Position numbers and translations under genes: made by a program
Notes under the pieces: generated by a model
What the model was told of the DNA's origin: nothing
What the model saw: the letters and a program-made list of their open reading frames with translations, nothing else
The model's database searches: none
Assembly (NCBI RefSeq): GCF_015277735.1
Contig: NZ_JADHDA010000001.1
Coordinates: forward strand, 372,001 to 436,000
Length of the DNA: 64,000 nucleotides
Reading direction: 5' to 3'
DNA from: Psychrobacter sp. NG254
GTDB taxonomy: Bacteria > Pseudomonadota > Gammaproteobacteria > Pseudomonadales > Moraxellaceae
Part shown: in pieces, positions 1 through 8,300 of the stretch
Numbering within the stretch: the first letter of the stretch is position 1
Layout: each line of letters begins with the position of its first letter

Positions 1-1296
1 ACAATGGCCAATCAACACGTCGAAGGGAATGGTAAAGATTTCAGCGAACATCCTCGTAACAGCGCGAGCGTAGAGGATCATCAAACCAATATGGCACAAG
101 ACGTTCAGCGCATCACAGGGTTACGGTTAGATCCCTATTTTAGTGCCAGCAAGATTGCGTGGTTGCTCGAAAATGATCCCACGCTTAGAGTGCGTGCCAG
201 TAAAGGTGAGATAGCAGTTGGCACCATTGATAGCTGGCTGATATATAAGCTCACGGGCGGGGAACACGTCATCGATGTGACCAATGCCTCTCGTACGCTG
301 CTTTTTGACATTCATAAGCTGGCATGGTCAGAGTCGCTATGTGACCGCTTTGCTATACCCATGAATATACTGCCCAAAGTACTACCGTCTGACGGAGATT
401 TTGGTAAAACCAAAAAAGGCTTGTTTGCAAAACAAATACCCATTCAGGCCGTACTCGGCGATCAGCAAGCAGCACTGTTTGGACAGGGTTGTCTAAAAGC
501 TGGCATGGCCAAAAACACCTACGGTACAGGCTGTTTTATGCTCATGAATATCGGTCAGCAGCCAAAACTGAGTGAGCATAAGCTGCTAACCACCATTGCA
601 TGGCAACGGAAAACATCGCCAACGCGTCCAGACAATTTATCGTTTGATCAAATCGTGCAGTCAGGCAAACGAATGCTGCAACCACCCAAAAAAGAAGTGA
701 CTTATGCCTTAGAAGGCAGTGTGTTTATGGCAGGTGCTATCGTCCAATGGCTGCGGGATAATCTAGGCATGATTCAACAAAGCAGTGAGGTCGAGGACTT
801 AGCACGGCAAGTGGACAGTAGTGAAGATGTGGTGCTGCTCCCTGCGTTTACGGGACTTGGCGCACCTTATTGGCGCTCTGATATTAGTGCTAGTATCACG
901 GGAATGAGCCGCGGCACTACTAAAGCCCATATTGCCCGTGCCGCGTTGGAAGCAGTGGCCTATCAGACATATGATGTGCTCATTGCCATGCAAAAGGACA
1001 GCCCTCATCCTTTGACGGAACTCAGAGTAGATGGTGGCGCTGCAAATAATGATTTGCTTATGCAGTTTCAAGCGGATTTATTGGACGTTCCTGTGCTGCG
1101 TCCAAAAGACACAGAAATCACTGCTAAGGGTGCAGCATTGCTCGCTGGTTTAAAAACGGGACTGTACGATGACTCAACAATGCAGTCCTCATGGCAAGTA
1201 GATCGTATTTTTGAGCCAAGTATGTCGGCCGATGTCCGTGAGCAGCATCTTGATAAATGGCAACGTGCTATCGCAAGATCTTTGATGCCCATCTAG
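1..1296 (+). CDS. glpK: glycerol kinase, 5'-truncated by window edge
   Basis: Phosphorylates glycerol to sn-glycerol-3-phosphate with ATP in the cytoplasm (FGGY kinase family). The frame is open from the first base, so the N-terminal ~80 residues lie outside the window; the ATG at 4 is only an internal Met. Recognisable glycerol kinase blocks are DPYFSASKIAWLL, GTIDSWLIYKLTGG, NASRTLLFDIH, GDQQAALFGQGC, KNTYGTGCFMLMN, YALEGSVFMAG, PAFTGLGAPYW and RVDGGAANNDLLMQFQ. Between LLTTIAW and YALEG there are roughly 25 more residues than in the E. coli enzyme, a lysine/proline-rich insertion. No transporter or repressor gene of the glp system is visible downstream. Assignment is secure; the insertion is a direct comparison with the remembered E. 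coli sequence. Confidence 0.93.
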   Translation, partial: TMANQHVEGNGKDFSEHPRNSASVEDHQTNMAQDVQRITGLRLDPYFSASKIAWLLENDPTLRVRASKGEIAVGTIDSWLIYKLTGGEHVIDVTNASRTLLFDIHKLAWSESLCDRFAIPMNILPKVLPSDGDFGKTKKGLFAKQIPIQAVLGDQQAALFGQGCLKAGMAKNTYGTGCFMLMNIGQQPKLSEHKLLTTIAWQRKTSPTRPDNLSFDQIVQSGKRMLQPPKKEVTYALEGSVFMAGAIVQWLRDNLGMIQQSSEVEDLARQVDSSEDVVLLPAFTGLGAPYWRSDISASITGMSRGTTKAHIARAALEAVAYQTYDVLIAMQKDSPHPLTELRVDGGAANNDLLMQFQADLLDVPVLRPKDTEITAKGAALLAGLKTGLYDDSTMQSSWQVDRIFEPSMSADVREQHLDKWQRAIARSLMPI

Positions 1297-1558
1297 AAAC
1301 AGTATATGTATTCACTGTTATGTCTAGAGAAATAACGCTGTACACCAATGGTTACCCAATGTATAACACCCTTATACAAGTAACGAATAAAGATACAGGC
1401 TGTAACGCAAAATAATCGCAATATGGACAGAGTTTACATTAGTAGACTATCTGTATCTGCTCATAAATTCTTATACTCTATTTGGATTCAACGATATAAA
1501 TTTTTAGTTATAAAATAATTCAATAAATAATAAATAATAAATAATTAAGGATAATACT
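1297..1558. other. intergenic region upstream of glycine-zipper gene
   Basis: No gene seen. The last ~60 bases are very AT-rich with AATAAAT-like short repeats, followed by AAGGATAAT just before the ATG at 1559, a good ribosome binding site. No clear terminator for glpK was found here. Confidence 0.5.
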
Positions 1559-2236
1559 ATGAACAACGACGGCCGCATTACAGATCCTAATAATCGTGTA
1601 GTTGATGAAGATTATCTTGAAGTAGGTGATAGAGAGCGAATCATTGACGATAATGAACGTAGATTAACTGGTAGCGATCATACGGTAGATAATAGAGTCA
1701 TTAGACATGAAGAAGACAATATTATAGAAGATCATGACGCTATCGATCGCAGTGCAGTAAAACATATGTCAAAAGAGGCAAAAGAAGATCTGAACGCAGA
1801 CATCATCACCGGTGAGCCAGGCTCGCATCCAGTTGGTACAGGTATAGGTGGCGTAGGCGGTGCAGCAGCAGGTGCAGCTATCGGTACGATGGCAGGCCCA
1901 TTAGGAACGTTAATTGGTGGCGCTATTGGTGCTATCGTTGGTGGCAGTGCAGGGCATGCCGCAGCTGAAGCGATTGATCCGACACACGAGGAAGCCTATT
2001 GGCGTGCAGAGCATGCAAACGCTGATTATTATACAGAGGCTCATGACTTTGAGCGTGATCTACATCCAGCCTATGCAGTAGGGTATGCCAACCGCGCTCG
2101 TTATCCAGCAGATGCCCGCTTTGAAGATCATGAAGCAGATTTAGAGCGTTCATGGCATGAAGTGAAAGGCGAGTCACGCATGGAATGGAATGAAGCACGT
2201 CAAGCATCACGTGATGCATGGAACCGTATATCTTAA
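1559..2236 (+). CDS. glycine-zipper domain protein of unknown function
   Basis: 225 residues. Residues 1-80 are highly charged and Asp/Arg-rich. Residues ~95-140 form a glycine-zipper hydrophobic segment (GTGIGGVGGAAAGAAIG, then LIGGAIGAIVGGSAG). The C-terminal ~85 residues are aromatic and charged, with EEAYWRAEHANADYY, HPAYAVGYANRARYP and a repeated W-x(n)-A pattern ending RQASRDAWNRIS. There is no signal peptide. Related proteins are found in many proteobacteria as short uncharacterised stress-associated proteins with a membrane-inserting glycine zipper. The gene is monocistronic, with an AAGGAT ribosome binding site and a terminator at 2303. Function unknown. Confidence 0.75.
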   Translation: MNNDGRITDPNNRVVDEDYLEVGDRERIIDDNERRLTGSDHTVDNRVIRHEEDNIIEDHDAIDRSAVKHMSKEAKEDLNADIITGEPGSHPVGTGIGGVGGAAAGAAIGTMAGPLGTLIGGAIGAIVGGSAGHAAAEAIDPTHEEAYWRAEHANADYYTEAHDFERDLHPAYAVGYANRARYPADARFEDHEADLERSWHEVKGESRMEWNEARQASRDAWNRIS

Positions 2237-2302
2237 CTGTTTATTGTCATCAAGTGAACGCTTTTAGCGGGTCGCTTCGGTGCAAAATACTTACATTATC
2301 TC

Positions 2303-2335
2303 AAAACCTTCAAGGCAAAACCTTGGAGGTTTTTT
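2303..2335 (+). terminator. intrinsic terminator of the glycine-zipper gene
   Basis: AAAACCTTCAAGG and CCTTGGAGGTTTT form a 13-bp stem with one G-U pair around a CAAAA loop, followed by a T run. It lies 67 bases after the stop codon at 2236. Confidence 0.85.
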
Positions 2336-2408
2336 GGGTTATAACATTTACTGTGTATACATATAAATGAATATTATGTATTATAATACTAAAGGTAATA
2401 GGTGATCT

Positions 2409-3431
2409 ATGAGTAATCGTACTGGTAGTAGCAAGCAATTTTATATAGCGACAGCCAATTTGCTGAATTTTGCCAATCCTAACAGAATCTATTACGAAAA
2501 TGCACCAGCTTATGATGACAAAGCTTATAAGCATAAGCTGCACGGTATGACAGAATTGTTATCTAAGGCACATGCAGATATCATTGCAGTGCAAGAAGTG
2601 TGGGACAGTGAAGCACTTGAAGCCTTGGCGATATCATTAGGTTTTAAAGCAGAAAATGTCGTGATTCCATTGGCAAGTAATGATAGTGCAAGTCCATATA
2701 CTCAAGGAAAGGGCGCACAGAATACACCAGCCGTTGGTATTATTAGCCGATTTGAGCGATTAGAGACCAGTATACTAGAGAGCATTGAGCCCAAAGCGGT
2801 AATCGATATTCCTGACATCGGCCCTTATCAACGTTTCAATCGTCCGCCGCTAGTAGTACGTGTAGATGCGTATGGTCAACCAATCACCATCGTGACAGCC
2901 CATCTGAAAAGTAAGCGTGCTTTTTTCTTACGAGATGAAAACGGTCACTTGTTAGAAGATATGGATGATCCAAATATACGAGTTCGTGCCAAGCTCCGCA
3001 GCTTATGTATGCGAGCTGCGGAAGCTGCTTCTATTCGGATGTCTATCATGGAGCGGTTGCACCACACACGTGAGCCACTGATCTTATTGGGTGATATGAA
3101 CGATGTCACAAACAGTGTGACTACCCAGTTAATGACTGAGACGGGTGAGGTCAACTACGATAAAGGGTTGCGTGATGTCGCACTTTTTGATGCAGCTCGT
3201 ATTCAGGCTCGTTATGGTTGGATGAAAGATGTAGCTTATACCCATATCTATCAAGGTATACCAGAAGTTATCGATCAGCTGTTTGTATCAGAAGAATTTT
3301 TGCCTGATAGCAAATTCTCGCTCGGTCAAGTTGAAAGAGTAGACTATTTTAATGACCATCTGAAGTGGGATTATGCAGATAGAGTGACTGATCATGGTAT
3401 TATAAGAGCGAAAATCAAAATCAACGACTAA
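2409..3431 (+). CDS. endonuclease/exonuclease/phosphatase family protein
   Basis: 340 residues with the metal-dependent EEP (DNase I-like) fold. Landmarks are the N-terminal TANLLNFANP strand, the metal-binding glutamate in QEVW near residue 65, a HLKSKR motif near 165 (catalytic His), LGDMND near 228, and the terminal DHG motif near 328. The residue set needed for phosphodiester hydrolysis is therefore complete. There is no signal peptide, so it probably acts in the cytoplasm. The substrate cannot be told from sequence: family members cleave nucleic acids, phosphoinositides or other phosphodiesters. The gene stands alone, with a TATAAT-like box at ~2382 upstream. Confidence 0.82.
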   Translation: MSNRTGSSKQFYIATANLLNFANPNRIYYENAPAYDDKAYKHKLHGMTELLSKAHADIIAVQEVWDSEALEALAISLGFKAENVVIPLASNDSASPYTQGKGAQNTPAVGIISRFERLETSILESIEPKAVIDIPDIGPYQRFNRPPLVVRVDAYGQPITIVTAHLKSKRAFFLRDENGHLLEDMDDPNIRVRAKLRSLCMRAAEAASIRMSIMERLHHTREPLILLGDMNDVTNSVTTQLMTETGEVNYDKGLRDVALFDAARIQARYGWMKDVAYTHIYQGIPEVIDQLFVSEEFLPDSKFSLGQVERVDYFNDHLKWDYADRVTDHGIIRAKIKIND

Positions 3432-3645
3432 CGGTCTATTGATAGAGTGTTAGTTGACGGAAATTATGACCCGATACTGTGTTTTTAACCCATTTATGCC
3501 CCTTGCTTGATAGTGTGCAAGCGTTTATTATGCCTCTTCTGTAAAAGTGGTGGTCATTATCCAAGCGATACATTTTGGCTTAGGATAGACACCATACAGT
3601 GAAGATTGTATTTATAACATAGGGCGCAACATTAAGAGACTTACA

Positions 3646-4338
3646 ATGAGTGATAACAAAGACGAAAAAATTGAAGACGTGTTGGTAGATTCTGAATTGG
3701 CAAAAAAACTTGTACCTAATAAGTTTAAATTTACTAGCCAACAAGGTCGTGCTCGTCGTCAAAAGCTTTTGGCTGGTGCCAAAAAGTTGAGTGAAACACA
3801 AGCGATTAACGACATTACGTTAGCAGCTGTGTGTGAAGAGGCGGGTATACCAAGAGCTTCTGCTTATCACTTCTTTCCTAATATTGAAGCAATATTCTTA
3901 GCACTGCGTTTTTTGAATGCGATTGAAATATTAGAAATGGTAGAGACGGTCGATATTGGTAATTATGACAGATGGCAAGGGTATCTAACGGCACTGATTG
4001 ATCATTGCATCACGATATTTCATAATGACAAGACCAAAGCCAAGCTGATCTATGACACTAATACGCCTGATTTTGAAGGTGACAGTTTTGGTGAAGATAT
4101 GGATCATCAAATTATCAATCTGGTATACAAGCGTTTATCAGAGCGCTATGAGATGCCAAACTTCGATGACATCAAAAACACATTGTTGATTGCTTATAGC
4201 ATTGTTAATGCGATATTTACCTTGTCTTATCGTCGTCATGAAACCATCACTGAAGACTACATTCAAGAAGCAAACACGGCGTTTATCGCTTATCTACGTT
4301 GCTATCTGCCAGAAAAATTACCGCGTAAAAACCGCTAG
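3646..4338 (+). CDS. TetR/AcrR-family transcriptional regulator
   Basis: 230 residues. The N-terminal helix-turn-helix spans about residues 40-80 (NDITLAAVCEEAGIPRASAYHFFPNIEAIF), with the TetR-typical xxYxHFxxxxxL recognition end. The C-terminal ~150 residues are helical and would form the ligand-binding dimer domain; no specific ligand can be inferred. The first ~40 residues form a charged extension ahead of the DNA-binding domain. The gene is preceded by the unrelated EEP gene and ends at a very strong bidirectional terminator. Target genes are unknown; the palindromes at 42263 and 56636 are candidates but the link is only inference. Confidence 0.88.
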   Translation: MSDNKDEKIEDVLVDSELAKKLVPNKFKFTSQQGRARRQKLLAGAKKLSETQAINDITLAAVCEEAGIPRASAYHFFPNIEAIFLALRFLNAIEILEMVETVDIGNYDRWQGYLTALIDHCITIFHNDKTKAKLIYDTNTPDFEGDSFGEDMDHQIINLVYKRLSERYEMPNFDDIKNTLLIAYSIVNAIFTLSYRRHETITEDYIQEANTAFIAYLRCYLPEKLPRKNR

Positions 4339-4348
4339 TTTTTACGAT

Positions 4349-4396
4349 AGCAGACATAAAAAAGCCGACAGATTTGTCGGCTTTTTTATGTCTGCT
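4349..4396. terminator. bidirectional intrinsic terminator
   Basis: A perfect 22-bp inverted repeat (AGCAGACATAAAAAAGCCGACA and its complement) around a GATT loop, with A and T tracts within the stem. It separates the tetR-type gene from the convergent gene at 4468-5244. Confidence 0.92.
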
Positions 4397-4400
4397 GTTT

Positions 4401-4422
4401 AGGGCGTGTTGTACAAACAGTC
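4401..4422 (+). repeat. solo end of repeat family 2
   Basis: AGGGCGTGTTGTACAAACAG matches the left end of the repeat at 58401 (AGGGCGTGCTGCAG...). No matching right end is visible nearby, so this may be a degenerate remnant. Confidence 0.4.
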
Positions 4423-4467
4423 AATGAGCATTTATGTGCGTTCGCTATCAGTATGATGACAGCTGTT

Positions 4468-5244
4468 CTAACGGTTAGGCGTTAAATCTTGTCCGCGGCA
4501 CACATCATCATTTGGGTCTAAAGGTGCATATTTTTTATAGTAGCTAACTTTCAATGCTTCAAAATCAATATTGGCTTGTGAGTCATGTGTATTGACGTAA
4601 GTTTCGCGTGCTTGTTCCAGCCAGCGATCGGCCATGCGAAAGTGCATGGCTGATTCGCGCCAACCACGCACGCATTGGTTGGTTGCCGCCCAAATCAGCG
4701 CCACTTCACTAAAGGCCATTTCTCGCGGTGCTGACTCTATACCGCCACTGTCTTTTAGCGTACTCAAAACAGCCCACAGATCAGGGCGCATCAAAGCTGA
4801 GGTAGAGGGAATGTCTTGATGCAGGGCAATGTCTTGCGTTGTATCTGTCTCTAACGCCTGCAATATAGACTCAGCCCTCTCTATCGCCACAGTACCAGCC
4901 GATGACCGACTGTTCATGCTGTCTTGATGAATGGCATAGTTGAGCCATGCTTGCGCTTTATAAGCAAGATATCGCTGCTTTGCTGTCTTATCTGCTTGTT
5001 GATAGGGCTGTAGCTGTTCGACCATACAGTTGAGAGTACGTTGCTGTGTGCTTTGATGTTTATAAGAAGGTGCTTTAGCCTGATTGTCGTTGTGACAATA
5101 ATCCATGATGCTTGTTTTATGGACAATCTGAGCGTCGTTTGTCTTCGCAGAAACAGGCGATACGATACTGAGTAATGTTATTGCCGATAGTGCAGCATAT
5201 ATTGGCGACTTATTAGAAATGGCGCTAATGGCGGATGTAAACAT
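4468..5244 (-). CDS. exported protein of unknown function
   Basis: 258 residues. The N-terminus has a signal peptide: a short polar start, a hydrophobic stretch (IYAALSAITLLSIVS) and a likely cleavage at PVSA-KT near residue 33, so the mature protein is periplasmic or surface-associated. The mature part is helical and soluble, with four cysteines (MDYC, LNC, NQC, VC) that could form two disulfides. The segment SEVALIWAATNQCVRGWRESAMHFRMADRWLEQA suggests a helical bundle. I do not recognise a named domain. It is transcribed in the same direction as the large barrel protein gene, 143 bases downstream of it, and may belong to that exported cluster. Confidence 0.7.
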   Translation of the reverse strand: MFTSAISAISNKSPIYAALSAITLLSIVSPVSAKTNDAQIVHKTSIMDYCHNDNQAKAPSYKHQSTQQRTLNCMVEQLQPYQQADKTAKQRYLAYKAQAWLNYAIHQDSMNSRSSAGTVAIERAESILQALETDTTQDIALHQDIPSTSALMRPDLWAVLSTLKDSGGIESAPREMAFSEVALIWAATNQCVRGWRESAMHFRMADRWLEQARETYVNTHDSQANIDFEALKVSYYKKYAPLDPNDDVCRGQDLTPNR

Positions 5245-5387
5245 GAGGCAAGCCTTATATTAAGGTAATAAGTATTGATGTTTATTATCATTATGAATGA
5301 CGTCATGGCTGATTGAGCGAAACACCATACAGCCATGAATACATTGCCATAAAATGCTTATGACAATGCTTATGTAGTGTCGCCAAA

Positions 5388-8300
5388 TTATAAGGCAGAG
5401 GCGCTGGCTAGACGATTGTTTTTGCGTGGGTCTTCACGTTTGAATAAATCTTCATCAAACTTGAAGCGCAGTCTAAAGTAAGCGCCTTCTCGGGTGCTGT
5501 CATCATAAGCGATGTCTTCATCTTCAAAGCCCATAAAGTTATAGCCAAGAGACAACCATAGATTGGTCATTGGACTGTAGCCCACTTCGGCACCAAGCAT
5601 ATAAGACATATCATTGGCTTGTTCGTTCCAATAAGTACCTGCCTGCATGCCAACATCCCAGCGCTCGCTAATATCGTAGAGACCGCGACCATAAACAGCA
5701 TGTGCTGTGTTATCACTAGAGATGCCATCTGCTGTATATTCTGTATATTTACCAGCATAACGCCCAGATAATGTCAGTGGACGCGTTGGATGATAGTTGC
5801 CATTCCATGACCAAATAGTCGTGTCTTTTTGATAGGTGTCATCGCCCGTATTGTTGTCGTCTAAACGATACTCAAGCTTTGCTAGCATATCCAATTGATT
5901 GCTATCATAGTCGCGATAAGCCGCGCCTAACTGAAAACGGTTGATGGTACGGTTACCATCATCATAGTCCACACGTGAATAGATGTCTTTGGCAAGTAAG
6001 GTAATCTCATCAGTATAACGATAAGCGATACCAGCGCTACCAAGCACTGTGTCGCTTGTCTCGCCCCAACGTTGCTCGAAACGTCCTGACGCTTTGTAGT
6101 TTTCTTTTGCAAGATATTCAACACCGATACCTGCTGCGGTTGCCGTGTTGTTTTCTTCACCTTCGAGCGATTCAACACGTTCGAACAAGGTGTTTAAGGT
6201 CAGACCTTCTTGGACATACCATTTGTTCTTTAGACCAATAGCCGCTTCAGCTTCGCGCGCGCTAATGGCATCATTCATGCGGTATTCGCTATATACTTTA
6301 CCGTCTTTCATATAAGTAGCATCAAAACCAAAAACAGTACGCTGACGTTCATCCGTGTCATCAAGGCCGTAAGTGCCAGATAAACTGTTGATCAAGTCAT
6401 GACGGGCATATAAGCGGCCCAAGCTGCCGAGTGGTGTTTCGCCACCGACAGACGTGGCGTTACGTGAGCTGTTTTCGATATCTTGCTCATATTCTGCAAA
6501 TACTAAAGAGTCATTTAGCTTTGGCAAACGAGAAGTGATACGAGCACGAACCGTCGTACCTTCGATGTCTTCATCCGCACTGCTGATACTGCTTAATGCT
6601 GACTGATTGATGATGTCATCGTTGAACAAAGTATCGTCTGTGACATCTACAACATCAGTGACCGCTTGGGTGTTGCGTGAGGCCGCGGTAGCGTCTTGTT
6701 TGTAATAGCGTATACCAATTTCACCAACGACATTTTCAGTAAAGCGATGCTCGATACTGGCTTGTACGCCTTCACGGCTTGCTTCGGTGCTATGTTCTTC
6801 TGTACGTACGCCTTCTAAGGTTAACGCTGTTTTTTTACTGTTTAAAGTATGGGTAACTTCTACACCAGACTCAGTGCGTCCCGCAGTAAGCGGTGAGGCA
6901 CCAGTGACAAAACCTTCGTCAGCATCATTGTAATAAGCTTTGGCGCGCGTGTTTTTCTTATTGTCAAAATCAAGCTCGATACGAAGTGCATTGCCTTCGA
7001 CGTCGCTGTCATTTAACTCTGTGGTGTTGATTTGGTTACTTGCTTGAAAATTTGGGTTTTCAGCTTTGTTCATCGCATATTCTGCGACCAGCTTTAGCTT
7101 GTCATTGAATTTAATGACGCTATTCAAGCTAGCAAGCTCTTCTTTATTCAGTGGATCATCACTATTGACATAGCTACCGCCAATAGAGACTTTATCATTT
7201 AACTGCTGCTTGGCTGCGATACCACCAACCAGATAGTCTTCACCACCTTCATCCACTTCTACCGTGACACGGATATAGACAGGATTGCCTTCGATGTCTT
7301 GGCTGGCAATAGGACTCTTTAAATATAGGCTACGGCTAATCGGGTCAATCTCATAATCAGCAAAACGTGTCAGTGTCTCACGACTGACAATCAGTCCAGA
7401 GTTATTTGCGTCACGTGTGATGACTTCGATGGTTTCTGAATTTTCTAATACCGCGTCGAAGTTTTCAGCCAATGGGTAAGGGCCTGAGATGCCAAGACCA
7501 CGAGTCTCATTAACACGCTGGCTGGTACTGGTCTCTGCCAAAAAAGCAGTAACGCGAGTATTACTGTCTTCAAACTGGGCTTTTAAACCTGTTAAGGTAC
7601 GATTGTATTGACCGAGTTTGATGCCTTCATCATTATCAATCTGTGTCTTTAGATCGCCATACATGGCGAATGAGCGACCTTTATCCAAGCGCACATACAG
7701 CTTGCTGGTAGACTGAGCATCAAAACCTTTGGCTGATGAGTCACCGTAGACTGGATAGTATTCGCCAGGATCGATATCGCGGAACAGGCGCTCGCCTTTT
7801 TTATCACTGTCATATGCTAATGTCAGCAGATAGTCGCCGCGTACTTTGCCCTTGAGGAACATTGCAGCACGACCAGTCGCTGAATAGTTTTCATCGCCAG
7901 AAATCTCATTGAGCTCTTGCTCAAATGCGCCTTGAGCATCAGTGATGCTGCTGCCATCAAAGTCTTTTAGCGAGATAGCGCCTTCTACAATACCCACAGC
8001 AATTAATGGACGCAGCTGAGCGGTAAACTGTAGAGGGATTATTTGCTTGCTACTGCCAGTATCGATAACCAGCTCGCCTTTACCTGGTGCGCTAGGGGCG
8101 GTCACAGGTATCAATAGCTCACCGCCTGATACGATAACTTGGGTACCGACCTTGTCTTTACTGCCATCTTTCAGATTGACACGCCCGATATTGGTATCGA
8201 TAGTAATCGGGGTCGAGGCGATGTATGGACGACCATCACGATCTTTTAGGCTTATGACGACTTGGTATTCGCTGACACCGTCGGCAGCTACTAGCTGTGT

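Noticed and set aside
2310-2543. Minus-strand 77-codon frame across the EEP gene start
   Set aside because: It is the complement of a real gene, with no ribosome binding site.
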